A stretch of DNA of 64,000 bases from Sanderia malayensis. Its lineage: Eukaryota; Cnidaria; Scyphozoa; Semaeostomeae; Pelagiidae. A model generated the notes under the pieces. It did no database searches, was not told where the DNA came from, and saw only the letters and a list, made by a program, of their open reading frames with translations. Of the stretch, positions 35,643 through 48,700 are shown one piece after another; position 1 is the first letter of the stretch, and every line of letters begins with the position of its first letter. The position numbers and the translations under genes were made by a program. The stretch spans positions 44,422 through 108,421 of the forward strand of contig RQOL01000746.1 in NCBI GenBank assembly GCA_013076295.1, in the 5' to 3' direction.

Positions 35643-36061
35643 ACCGTATTTTCTCTATTAAGCGCTCAGGCGGTTATTCAATACTTTGCAAAATTGGGTG
35701 GGCGCTTATTAGAGGGGGTGCCTATTTCACAGTCCTAACATTTTAAAATAAAAAAACATCAAAAACAAGAGAATAATCTTATTTCGGAATGTTAATGAAT
35801 ATCAAGCAGTCAAGATCAAATTCATCTGGTGATCTTGCCTGCATTGCATTTTCCAAACGTTCACGACCCGATGAAAGTGCTTTTTCAGCCTTAAAGAGTT
35901 TCTACGTTATTATTTGAACCAAACAGTGAAATGTAAGGATTCTCTAAACGCCCTGGGCGGCTAATAGAGGCGGCGCTTATTTCACACTTTTTGATTTTAG
36001 GGTGCGCGCTTATTGGAGGGAGCGCTTAAAATAGGGTTGGCGCTAAATAGAGGAAATACAA
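35643..36061. mobile_element. MITE with CTCTATTAAGCGC ends
   Basis: Left end CCGTATTTTCTCTATTAAGC; right end, inward, TTGTATTTCCTCTATTTAGC. Internal GGGCGCTTATTAGAGGG-type words resemble in style the CTCGAATAAGCCCC family. No coding capacity. Confidence 0.65.
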
Positions 36062-36639
36062 TAATTCCGAGGCTCAAAATAGAAAAAGTTAGGAATATTG
36101 AGGCTCAGCAAAAATTAAGCATTCTTATAAAAAAATGTATACCTTAGTTGTATTTAAATTCGCGCTGTACAATTTTTCGCGCACCCCCGACTGCACAAAA
36201 TCAAAGATATTAGAAGGGAGGCTGGATAGGACAGCTGCGCGAAAAATGCCACGCATGCGCATAATTCAAAAGCAGAATATTGTCATAAATTGATGTTAGC
36301 ATAAAAGCAATGCATAGAGGTGCTCCAACATATCTGATATTTTTGCTTCCGTGTGGGGTTTAGGAACTAAATTGCATAGCAATTGTCGGCCCCGCTGCGA
36401 CATACTACCTGAGAAACTATATGTGGTCTGTCTGTCACTTGTCTTACTATTTTGGGAGGATGGGGGTTTCTTTTGTTCGTATCTATTAACTGGTTACTTC
36501 GGCAGTTAATACAATGTCTATAATTTGGCAAAACTTTAGTAATATTCGCACTGTTTTGGTTGCGAAAATAACTCAATGACACAGCTACCGGGTAATTGTG
36601 TGTGTTGTGGTAGGGAATTTTTAATTTGCACGTACGGGG

Positions 36640-37330
36640 GTTATTGTTTACAAAAACAAAACAATTTTTTCCTTGCCTTGCTTAGAGAGTTATGGTTCTA
36701 ATTTTGTGAAAACTGGCAGGAATATTTGCCCAATGTTTATTGTACACAGCAGCTTATGCTCATTGCTACTGGTTATTTGAAATTGGTCTTGGAAATTTGA
36801 CCGATTTGCATACCCGGTGGCTCATTGTTTACGGCCTAAGTACATTTTGTGCACTGCTGACATTGCGTTGTAAAAGTGTAATTGCGTGGCCGTTATTTGA
36901 TATTTTTTAACAATTTTTTTAAGTTGTAGTTTATTGAATAAGGTTGCAGGTATTTTAGTATTGGTTCAAAATTTGGGATTGTTTGTCCAGGAAGTAATTG
37001 TTTATGGCCTAAGTGAAGTTTTGTGATGGCGCATGGCAAAACACGAGCGGTAATTCTGAAGCTATAACATGGAATATTTTCGCAGTTTTAGGCTTAAACT
37101 GTAGCCCATTCCTAAATTTAATAGGTATTTTATGATCTTTTAAAAAATAGCTTCGATTTATTTGATTTGAGACCATTGTTCACGGCCTTATGGGGTTGTG
37201 TAAATTGACAACACAACACACAAGCGGTTAATGCTTCAGATTACCTGGAATATAGTTTGGATTTTTGGTTTATATTGAAGCTTATTAATATATCTAACAG
37301 GTATTTTTAGTTTGGTTTTGCTGTATTCAC
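36640..37330. repeat. Diverged tandem repeat of about 178 bp, about four units
   Basis: Landmark words ATTGTTTACAAA (36643), ATTGTTTACGGCCTAAG (36824), ATTGTTTATGGCCTAAGT (36997) and ATTGTTCACGGCCTTATG (37175) recur at nearly constant spacing, with other shared words such as TGGAATAT and GGTATTTT. Confidence 0.65.
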
Positions 37331-37773
37331 TATTAGATGCCTTAATTATTGATTTAAAATAGAATTTTGTCGAATCTGAATCTTGTCCTGAATCTTGTCC
37401 TGAAGACATTAAAATGTGTGGACATTGGTTGACATAGATAGTTAGGCTAAGACATACATTTCATTTATGGTCATGTTAAGCCTGCAAAAATATTTGAAAA
37501 TAGTATGTACATGTTTTGGAATAATGTAAAATCGTTACTGTAATGAGACTAAGTAATTACGTACGCTTATTTGTAATATATACTCACAAACCTGCATATT
37601 GGCATGTCTTTTTAAATTCAGTTCTTGCCTCTGCATTGCTTATTTCAGGATATTCTGACTCCTTTCCCACACGTGGGCAAATGTCCCTCCCACTCTCATT
37701 CATCCATCGCGAATATGGAGCTGGCTCGGCGAATCTGAATGTGAATCCAAACCTGAATGGGATGTAGTAAACA

Positions 37774-39338
37774 CATAGAGATAGGATATATACTAAACTA
37801 GAGAGCTAACTCCTATTGTTTCGGTCATAGCGAGGCTGAAACTTTGTGCGCCATCTTGTTGACGGGAGAAGTTGCGAGAATATTCAAGGCACGGCAATGT
37901 CTGGAGCTCACTTAAAGTTTAAATTTAAAGCTTATAGCGTGATTCGAAAACTAAATTCCAAAGTTTTTACCAGTTTCTAAATAAGTATGTATGTGGAAAC
38001 CTGTCTATGGTATTAAAATTTCTGTCAAATACAGTAAATGTCTACATTTTGTCAATTTGTAAGTACTTGAAAATCTCTTGACTTTTTTCGTAGGCCAAAA
38101 TTGTTTCTTAGTTTTCTGATTTTTCCTCATACAAATAACAACGTATTGGGGTGGTGAACAAAATAATCTATTTTTATATTGATCTGAAGCAAGAATGACA
38201 AAAATCTAACAAGAATGAACAGAGCAACAGGCTTTTTTAGGATCTAGGCCAATCTATCAAATGATATGAAGACAATTGAAAAATAGAAAGAGAAATCCGT
38301 TTTGTAAAAATATTTAAAATAAAATGAAAACAAAATCAACACAATACAATAAAAATATGATTTGTGTCCTATTTTTGAACAAAAATTTGCGTTATTTTAA
38401 CTTTGTCTAGATGTTTCCACACTCTAAGTTGTTGATCCCGTCCTTCATGTCCCGCCTCCCGCTCCGGCTCCACACATATGCAGGCAGCCTTCATAACAGC
38501 AATTGTATTGCTATCCAGTTTACCATTCTGAGCAATTTTCAGTTCTTTATCTGCTGATTTTCATGCCATGCATGATGCGAAGAACTCGCATTTTTCGACC
38601 GTACTTCAGTTGTTTTTACTGTAATTTCCTCGATATAAACAAGCCTTTCTGGTCTCTGCGGTGGCGCTCCTTGCTCCAGAAGGCGCCGGGCCTAAAATAA
38701 ATCATAACAACTAAAGTATAATTTGCTGATACTGAAAAAAATCCGAATATCGACCTTGTAGTAATATCGAGCATGCAAAACAGGTCTTAGAAGCTGTCAA
38801 TAGCATTTATTTCTATGCTATGAATGATATGATAGATACAAATGCAGCAACAACAGGGCGATTCTCAAAAAGAAAACAAGTGGTGGTCGGTTCTCGGTTG
38901 TATGAAATAATCAAAAGATTTATTTTACCAAACCAATTCATTATGTATGTTAAAATTGCCCTGTTCCAATGTTCATTAATAAAAATTGTTATGTGTATGT
39001 TTTATGTCTCTTCTGTTTTTATGGGACAGGGCCCTCCATGCCGCTCCACTACTTTCTAAAGCTTACATACTAAAATAAAACAAAAATACTGTACCTTCCA
39101 CGATGTCCAGACGTTCAAAATGTGTGAAAAGGTCTCTCCTTTACCATTCGTTGCTTCTCAGTCTTTAAATTTTACTGGATCATACTAAAAATCCATGTTT
39201 TTGCCAATGTGATAGGCATTTACGCATTGAAGTCAGTACTTTTACCCGTCAAAAACTCCCGTCAACAAGATGGCCGAAAAGGGTCACCTTTCCGGAGCCT
39301 CGTTCGCACTCTAGTTTAGTATATATCCTATCTCTATG
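37774..39338. mobile_element. Non-autonomous hAT element, 1,565 bp, exact 8-bp target duplication
   Basis: The ends CATAGAGATAGGATATATAC and (inward) CATAGAGATAGGATATATAC are identical over at least 28 bp and extend as a diverged inverted repeat of about 100 bp, including GCCATCTTGTTGACGGGAG. AGTAAACA flanks both sides (37766-37773 and 39339-39346), the 8-bp duplication expected for hAT. No transposase frame is present. Confidence 0.9.
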
Positions 39339-39349
39339 AGTAAACATTA

Positions 39350-41400
39350 CTTTAGGCCCATCGGCCCATCTGTATGAAATATGTTTATGTTGTTGTTGTA
39401 GTTCAGTATTGTTGCTAATGACGTAAGCTTTGATCATCAGTACCATAATTTTGCCATCAAAACTGTTGTGTTCTGGCAATATCTGAGGGTTCCCTCTTAC
39501 TTTTCACTACTCACACTCCACACATTGCCATTTATTTTAGTTACCCGATAACAGAGCCCTGCGATACCACAAAACTGCAGTTGATCAGCCGCGCGTCTTT
39601 GATTTGCCTCTTCTCATGTTCCCTATACATTTCTCCAGGTGCGAAAGTGCCCTTGAGGGTGCTGGGGCACTATCATCTACGGTCACATGGCGTACTGTCA
39701 TCGAGCCTCCGAAACGCTGATCGTAGTTTGGCAACTGACGATTCGCACTGTTTACCAAGCTATTCGTTTTATCTCTTCCTGCTACTTAAAACGTTTACCA
39801 AGCTCAATCACTTTAATCAGTCTCCGTAACTCTATTCTGTGCAATTTGAACATAAACTCCTTGCACAGTCTTATCTCTTTTCCAGGGGTAAGACTGTGGT
39901 TTTCTAGGGCTTCTACCTTGATTGTAATTAGGAGTTATTTTATTTTCCAGTTCCACATCAACCTTTGGTTGCCTGATATTTAACCTGTTGTAAAAATAAT
40001 ATATATGATACGATAGGATATGATATGATCACAGTGTCCACAGTTGAAACATCGCAGCTTCGACCACCTCCTTAGCTTTTCTGCTATGAAATTAGCTGTT
40101 CCGTGAGGGCGAAAATGGGTTGAAATTAGAAAACTTATTACCGGGCCGGAGAAGTTTCTTAAAACGCATGAATGTAGCATGTATATAGGTTACCATCAAC
40201 ATGATATTTATGTTTGGCAAAAATCATGAATTGTTGTAAATACACAGTGGAAGATAATTTGCGTTTATCTGATTGGCTGAACATAATCACAAGAGGGCAG
40301 CCTCTACTACATTCAAACGTGGTTTCTATGGCGGAGTAAAGTAACTTGTGCGTGCTAATTATGCAAAGTAGTTTGTGCCGTATCACGTCGTTGGTTCATT
40401 TCTTTGTGAATTTCTTGTCACAAAATGTTTGAGTATTCGTGTTGCCTCGTGAGTTCTTCCATTTATTTGCCGAAAAGAAATGTCGACTGAGACTGAAAAG
40501 CGACAAGGCGATGGCAGTATACAATTTTTTATAGAAATACTTGTATATATATAAATATCAACGCTCAAAATGAATATTATCTATGAATATTAAGAATAAA
40601 ATAAAAGTATAATAAGGTCAAGTTTCTTCTCACCTAAGAATTATTTTAATCCTATGTTTTGAAATACAACGATGCAACAAGACATTTGCTCTAGTAGTTC
40701 AATATAATTTAAGAATTATTTAAGAAGGGTTTATTCTCATTATTATTTTTTGTTTTTAAGAATACAGTAAATTCTTGAATAAACTATCGGGAAGTTATTT
40801 ACAGAAATTTTTTATTAGGCGGGGCCTTATCCCAGTGGGTCTTGGTCAAGATTTACGGTAATTATGCTTGCCAGCTGTTTTTGTTATCATGGAATGTTGG
40901 CACAGGTAGTCGCATCTGCAACTATACGAAGAATTGAATACCAGAATCTCCCTTGCAATCCATGGAGGATAGAGGTATGTAAATATAACTCAACTTTTAT
41001 ACCTTGTGGTTCAAATGCTGCATTCTTTCTTGGCTATTCAGCTGGAAAAGTGGTTGCCGGTATTTTTCTATAGTGTAAGAAAGTTGCTATATTAAAAAAT
41101 GCTGAACTTGAAGACAATAAGGTAATTCTAGATCCCAAAAATAAGAAACCGATTAAGAGACCCAGACCTTTGGTACTAAACCTTTCAAAGCTTGGAACAT
41201 GCTTCATGAAAAATAGACTAAAAAATTATAGAAGAATTAAGCATTAGCAGGTGCAATTTTTCATCCCTTTTTATACCATTGCTTTGTTCTTTGGTTCTAG
41301 TGTTTAATTGTTCAATGCTGTCTTGCATGAAGTGCTCCAATGTTTGCACCTATTTTCAAAATTATAAGTTACCAGTTATTAATATGCCTTGTGATGTCAG
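39350..41400. other. No gene recognised; MITE fragment near 40780-40860
   Basis: Short frames only. 40780-40860 holds a degraded end of the CTCGAATAAGCCCC family (GGCGGGGCCTTATCC ... TCAAGATTTACGGTA). Confidence 0.35.
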
Positions 41401-41554
41401 GTCAATGACTTTGCGCTTATTTGCACATATTTTTATTGCTCATTTTATTTCAGCTACTCAGTATCACTCGTATTGTTGGAAATCCTGCATCTTCCTGCTG
41501 GTATCTGGACCTAAGGCAGTTGCAAGACAATTTGATGGTGAATTATTTCTGAGA

Positions 41555-41710
41555 AGAACAAAATTCAAGAAGTTTGGCCTGAAAATGGTAAACTGGCTAT
41601 CTTCACTAGGTATTATATTCCACCAGAGGATTTTATTAACGGATTTATTATTTTGTGCTTCTGTGATTTCGTGCGTCTTTTCCCTGAAAATGTCTACAAA
41701 GTCTAACTTA
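41555..41710 (+). pseudogene. Possible BAH-like exon fragment
   Basis: The frame NKIQEVWPENGKLAIFTRYY then IPPEDF recalls the strand pair and Arg-x-Tyr-x-x-Pro-Glu-Asp turn of BAH domains, with LFPENVYKV further on and a TAA. The middle (INGFIILCFCDFVR) is not typical. It is either intronic or corrupted, and no neighbouring exons could be linked. Confidence 0.25.
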
Positions 41711-41759
41711 ATAATTAATAACATAACTTTTTATATTTACAAACAGTGGGAATGACTCT

Positions 41760-44700
41760 TTAAAATTGATTTTTTTATGTAAGACGAATGCATGTCAGAT
41801 GAAATGTTGGAAAGTGTAGATCTTCAAAAGCCCATTCTACCAAATTGTCTGATGTTGTTGTTTATCTTATGTGTATGTTGAGTCAAAGATAAGCGTCGAT
41901 GTTGATTGGTTATATATACAAAATGAATCACAAGTTTTATCTACGTTATAATTATGTACAGGCAAACTATTAAAACTTTAGTTGATTAAATATTCGGAAA
42001 CATTCAACTCTCGGGTCGACGACAATTAGTAACTTCTTCTATCTAGGCACTTCGGTCACTTCCTCTTCAACCGCTTCGAATTCAACCTAATTACTTTGGA
42101 TCCTCCAGGCGTGTCAAGCCAGGCTTTCTAAAATTACAATATATCAACGTATTAATTATAATTTGAATGACCATTTTTTTTTTGCAATTTATAATGAGCT
42201 ATAAGAGTTGTTTGTTAGGTTAAAAGGAGATGAAGACTGGGCCAATTTTAATGGCATTTAAAATATTTTAAACAAAATAACTTTTTGTTTCCACTGCTTA
42301 TGTCGCAACATACCATCACTGAATACTGCACAATTAAAATGGTAAGAGCCACAAATGTCCAAATTGAGTTGTTTATGAAGTGAATGGATATGCGTGTGAA
42401 GCTCTATTAAAACAGCTTCAAAATTGAATTGATATTCTTCCAAGGTTCAAAATTTGAAAAAGATATTCTTTAACTAAATTTTCCACATGGTAGATTTTTC
42501 GACAAATTTTCCGACAAGCAGTTGAAATCGTTTGGTGGGGGCACTTCTAGACGCCATTTTACCCAAGGTGGTGCAATACTTTGCTCACTAAGTGTAGATT
42601 GATTTTCTGTGAGGCAATTGCATGAAAGACGACATTTTAAAGAATGCCAGTCTTTGAAATTTTTGTGTACTTATCAAGTGCTTGAAAGCGTTTTGAAATC
42701 TTTCTGTATTGCTTCAGGGGGTAATTGTTAAATTGAATAGAGCTAAGAAATTAATTGAGCAGTTTAAAAAGATCCTGCAATGCCATTTAATGTCATTGTT
42801 CTGAGCAGAGAAAAATGCATTCAACTTATCAAGCTGCAATTTTGCTGAAGCGATTATGTTTCAGTCCTTCACTTACAATAGCATGTGTTTTCAACAGCAC
42901 ATCCCAGTAGCAAACTTTGCCATCTCTAGGCTTGAGTGAACAAATTAACATTTTCTACTTGCGGTTTCAAAAGATGGGAGTAACAGACTGCTGGGAAATA
43001 TTCAAAAGCCTACAATTTTAGCCACCAAGATGTCAAACAGTCAGTTAGAGTTTGCTTCAGCAAAATATCTGCATATTTCAACAGAATAATTTCACAGTCA
43101 AACAAATGAAGACCGTATTTATTCTCAGTTTTTTTCAGTCAGACTCTGACTTTGAGACTATAAACATGGATTCAAGGTTTGTAAAATATATTTATATATA
43201 TATATATATATTGCAAAATCATAGTCAAACGGACCAAAACTATAATGAAAGCGTCAACAAATGGGATTTTTGGAGACTTTAAGCTCAAAGCCTCAAAATA
43301 TATTCCAATGTTTGAAGCTTTGCTTTTGAGCATCCAAGAAGCAACTAGAATCAGCTAAGTTAGAGCAATTTGTCATGCCACAAATTCTCCAAGGAAAAAT
43401 ACTGAGGATCGAGCTTCGAGCTTTCCGGACCTCCAGCTTTTCATATGAATAATGAAATTGATAAACATCAAAATGGCTAACTAAAGTTAAATTTTTCGAC
43501 AGGAATTCAGAATCGAAATCGTATTTAGGCCAATAAATGAAGACACTTTCATGAAAATATATAAATTTAAATAGCTGCAGTGTGCAGTCTGTAGTTTCGT
43601 TTTCTCCACGTGCTTCGGCATCAAAAGCAACGCGGCGAAGCAAGTAGAGATTTCTGTACTTGAATGAACTTAATTGATAAAAATGGAAATGAAGGACAAC
43701 GAAGCGACATGTCTGTATGTAGCAGAATCTCTGCCCTTTCTATTCAATTGACGTAGGTCATATGTTACTCGTATTGGACTGAAATGTCCCTAAGATAATA
43801 CCATATTTCAATCAATTTCAAATTTTGAAAATTCACTGCAGTCTATTCATGATAGATACATAAAGTAATTTACTTGTTGCGAGCAGTTAGAAAGCTGAAA
43901 CTTGGCTCATAGTGATCAGAAGGTTAGAATTAGTCGGATTCGATTTCAATACCCAGTGGCGCAGATGGGAAATTTTATTAGGGGGGGGGGGCGAGAAATT
44001 AAGATTTTCCGATAAAGTCTTAATAAGCATTTTTTCTTTCTTCAAGACTATGAATCTAAGATAAGGACATTAGCTAGAACTGAACGCAAACTGAAAATAT
44101 TTGTTTTCTGACAAGATCAGCAATTTGCCGACAAAAAAGTTGTGTAGCTCTACAGGGGTGTCCCCCCTGACCCCTTCTATCCACTCCACTGAAGATAAGT
44201 GGGGCTTGTTGTCACAAAAAGCTTAGAACGCTATCTTTTCAAACACTGTATAGTAAATTCTAATTAGTTGATAAATAAGGCAACGTTTTAGCATGCAAAA
44301 AGTCACTTTTGGCCTGTTTTCTGTTAAATTGAGTTTTAACGGGGTAGAGTGTGACTAATTTATAAATTTATCAATAAATTTATGAATTGATTAAAGGTTG
44401 TGGTAGCCTCAACCTAAATCCAACAACCCAAACTTTTTTTAATTTAATCTGTGACAACTTACCCCTGTGACAACTTACCCCTAACTCTCCTACTGAGCTT
44501 TTCAAAGAGTTTGCATCAATCGTCGCTTCAAGAACTTTGTTAGAAATATGACGCAAAAGACGAAGGTTGACATCTAAAAAGCCTTTTAACTTGCTAAGGC
44601 CCGACGTGCTAGCGTAAGGCCAGAGGGCTCGGAAGGCTAGAGGGCTAGGAAGGCTCGAAGGCTCGAGGCTCGAATGATCGGGAATTAGCATACTCGTCGA

Positions 44701-45160
44701 AAAGTACTGAAGGTAGACAATTAAACGGACTTCAACTCCCAGTTACTTGCAGTGATAACAATGTTCATATCTTATAAAGGGATAATATCTTTGGTTATGC
44801 AAGTCCTTTAAATTTTTTATGCCATTTACATGGCAGTTTTTGATAAAGTTGCTCTTTATAGAAATGTGTGAAATCGAAGTTGAGCATCTTTGAATGGATA
44901 TAAGATCAGTACAGATTATGACAAAATCATTACAGATAACAATCAAAATTTACCTTGCGCCAAGACAAAAAGTTGCGAAATTCTTATCTCACTTGCATGG
45001 TAACATGCATGAAAAATTATTTCGTCCATATTAAAGGTAATTCAGCTCACCAAGGTGATGTCTCACTTGGTAGGTAGCGAGATCCCATTCAGAGAGATGT
45101 ATGTTTTTGATATTATGTCAATTCAAAGGGGCCAGCCAACTGACGTCAGCTAACTTCGAC
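41760..45160. other. No gene recognised; simple repeats and a short hAT-like MITE
   Basis: A TA microsatellite lies near 43187-43212. CAGTGGCGCAGATGG at 43964 and, inward from the right, CAGTGGAGTGGATAG near 44193 bracket about 230 bp with a poly-G tract, a possible short MITE. 44455-44480 has a doubled TGTGACAACTTACCCC, and 44610-44670 has GGCTCGAAGGCTAGAGG-like units. Confidence 0.4.
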
Positions 45161-45161
45161 A

Positions 45162-45209
45162 TTCCACTTTTCCCTCTCATTGGCACATCTCATGAGAGGG
45201 AAAATGGAA
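45162..45209. repeat. Hairpin, 18-bp stem with one bulge
   Basis: TTCCACTTTTCCCTCTCAT, loop TGGCACATCTC, then ATGAGAGGGAAAATGGAA. Confidence 0.8.
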
Positions 45210-45700
45210 ATTTGAAGAAGAATAGTTTGCACATCCTTTACTTCAAGCAATTACCATCTCAAACAATTTGAATTTTCTTTGAGTGTTTGAGATAGCGGAT
45301 GTTTTATTGCTCAGAAGAACTGTGTTATTATCATTATTTAGCGTTCGGAAATTATTAAAAAAATTATAGAATTCTATAATCTGCTTAAAACAAGTGTTCA
45401 GAAACAAATTTTGAGAAAATGGGACCTCGAACCACGATCAACAGAATTCGTCACACCAAAAGAGGTCCAGCAAAGACCGTTACAAATAAACAGGTCAGAT
45501 CTGGCAACAATAATTCATAAAAAGGTCAGGCTGCGTCGACCTAATGACCGTTAGTTTGGACCGCCGGCTTTGTTGTACTCAAAAGTAGCAAGTGTGTTCC
45601 TTGGTGAAATGATTATTGCCTGTTATAGTTTATGCTATTTAATTTGATTTTATGTAAACTATGTTCTGAAATGAATTTTTACTTTTAGATTTGTGTAGAA

Positions 45701-48700
45701 ATGGCCCAGCCTACAAAATGTTGCTCAAGTAAGTATGCTAGTTTAAAACCAGCTGTTGAAATTGTTAAAGTGATGACTGTTTTGACGTTAAGGCAACAGT
45801 TGGCATGGGGCTCTTTCCGCATTGACTTTGTTGGGATGGGAGTGCGCCTGCGCGTTCCCAGCGAGGAATACGACGGGTTTTGCATGCCTCAATACCAAGG
45901 TATCATCGAATGCAATGGGTAATGAAAGACAACGAGAAAACCCCGAATTAAACATGAAAAAATTACTTGTACCAAAATTGGCAAGTTGTAGAATTCAAGC
46001 ATAAAAATTGCTTTCTGGAACATCTCCTTGCCCATTCTGTTTGCAACTAACACCATTGTCCCAGCTACTTTCATCTTCTGCGCGCAAAAGCTTTACAAAG
46101 TTCAATCAATTGTTCAAGTACGACAGGCACGACGTCTGAAGCTAACCGACGTGCCAAGGAGTGCAATTGTCGTGCTAGAATAAGCATCGTAATGGTGAAA
46201 GCGTGAATATCTTCTGGTACTGGCACACGTCTAAATCACGTCTTCAAATTTCTACCTTGGAGAGTCTTTGTGATCAAGTGCAAGTGCTCCGCGATAGGTC
46301 AGCTTCAGTTTTTCCAAAGAAATCAAGTATTTTTTAAGCTTTTTGATTATTATTTGTTCTTCAGGATGTAAACAAATTGAATATTATGGGCCCGTTTTAT
46401 ACATTACTCAAAATTTTTCTGGACAAGCATCAGCAAGAGTGGGTGACATCCAACAAGGTATTGATAAATGTTTTTGTGGGGAAATTTATGTTTTAGTACT
46501 AATTATTCATTGTAATCAATTTTACTTTATTGTTTGATAATAAATGTGCCCATAATATTGAATGCTTTCATGTAAAATAGGTTAATCTGAAAAATAATCA
46601 TCCTTCAAGGATACTAATGTCTTCTACTTAGCATCTTCTCTATTATAGAAACCATTTTACTTATCCTCCAATTCTTTACATTTTACAGGAATTGATTATA
46701 AGATTTTTATTTGTGGAATTAGATAGTAGCAGGCAAGATCAAGAAGAAGACAATATTGGTAAGAAAATGACAGAAGTATATACAACAGCATATAGCGATT
46801 AAGTATAGAAATGTAGAAATGGTCATATAGGTTATTTAGTCTTAATTATGCCCTGAATTTGTTGGGGAGATTAACTTAGAAGGGAATTGTTCTTAACAAT
46901 AGATTTTCGGAAATGTCTGAGCCAATTACAGCTGATAAAAACTTACAACATTCGGTCATCGCAGAGAATGGCATTTTTAAAACGAACAGTAATCTTGCCC
47001 TGATTGGTGTGTTCTTCGGACATAGTTGGATATTACATAATGGTTTCTAGAAGAAGGCAATAGGTCTAGAAAGTTTGAATTTTTATTGTTTTCGGTAAAA
47101 AGAACTCACCTTCGTGAGTTTTTTGGTGTAGGAATACTGCAAATCGTACAGGAAAAGCACAGGGCAAGACAGGCATTGTGAGGGAATGCAGCTCTGTGGT
47201 GGTGGGGAGCCACTCATTAGCATTGTGATTTTTGATTTTACTTTACGGTGAAGTCGAAGGAGTACGCAAAGTCCTTAAATGATTTCCCTGTTGTAGCCCA
47301 AAGTCCAAGAGTTACAGCTAATCATTCATAAGGAGTGATTGGTTTTCTCAAACGTGCTGTTTGCTTTGCGATATGGGGATCAATAACGCCCAATAGTTCC
47401 CCAAAATCAAATTACCCTGAAAGTTCCATTTCCGCATAAAGCAAACTTGCTTTATATGGAAATGGAAACAAAATCCCGCAGTCATTCTTATACTTTGAAA
47501 ACAAGAATGTGTCAATGAATCAAAGCCCTTCTAAAGTTAGCTTGCATTTACCACAGTCAACACGTTTTTTAAAATAATTTTTGCACCATGCTATCTTTTT
47601 ATCTCTTTTAATTGTTTTGAGTTTGTCAAGATAAAGATAGCCTGCCTGCAGACTCAACTCGTTTTCGAATACAGTTCTGTTGAGTTGAATTGAAAAATCG
47701 TCTTTCCTCTCCCAGTAGAGTCTGCGCAACAGCGGCTAAAAGCTTTCCGCTTGCATCAGCAAATTTTTCTGAAGGAAATGACTTCCATTCGCTTCCTGCT
47801 CTGTTAGTTGACACGTTCGATTTCCGTTTTCAAAATAATGGCTTTGCTTGTTTTAATGAAATGAAGAATTGCGTGCTTTATGGATTTAATGTATATTTTA
47901 AATTTTACAATACTTCGACCTCAAACTGGAATTGAGGCTAGCTTTGAGGGCCAAATGACATTGACATTGTCTGGTGTTGCCTGATATTGCCTGGTACTAC
48001 CATACTAAGACGGGACAAAGTAGCAAAGCCTGGCGTGTGTTTTGTTTCAATATTACATTGTGCAAGTCATTACTTACAGTTTTTTCATTTAGTTGCAAAG
48101 CGTCTAGCAAAAAAAATTAATTGATATGAAGAACTTAGAAGTTGTGTCTAATTTCTACATGTTAAATCAATTTATTGCTCTCTTTAGCTTCATCCTTACA
48201 TGACAGAAATTCTTGTCATTTTGCTAGGTACTGCGTTATTAAGGGAAACGTATAAAGAAAATTGTAGGGAACATGTAATAAACTGTGTTGATGCCGAGTT
48301 CCATTACATCAAGTCCATCAAACAAAAAATAGAAAAATTTGCTGTTAATTCAAAAATAGCATATGTTACTCGTGGAGTCGAGCAATTTGAACACGAAAAG
48401 GAAAGAAATTTATCCGAGGGGTACCAGGGATTGGCAAGTCTGTTCTTGCAAAGCGAATCGTTTTTGATTGGTGTAATGGAAAGTACGAACACATTTCTAG
48501 TCTTGTCTACTTTGAATGTAGGGAACTAAATAACTTCTTTCAGAAATATGACAGCAAAGAAAAGGATCTTAAAATAATTATCAATGGATTTCTAGAGAAA
48601 GAGTTAGAAAATATCACTTTGCCAAACAATGAAAGGACATTGTTTATTATTGATGGGCTTGGCGAGCTAATAGAACCCGCCAAAACACTTCAAGTGTTTT

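Noticed and set aside
47520..47814. Minus-strand frames near 47.5-47.8 kb (RRLYWERKDDFSIQLN and FPSEKFADASGKLLAAV)
   Set aside because: Possible transposase remnant wording, but too short and inconsistent in frame to assign.
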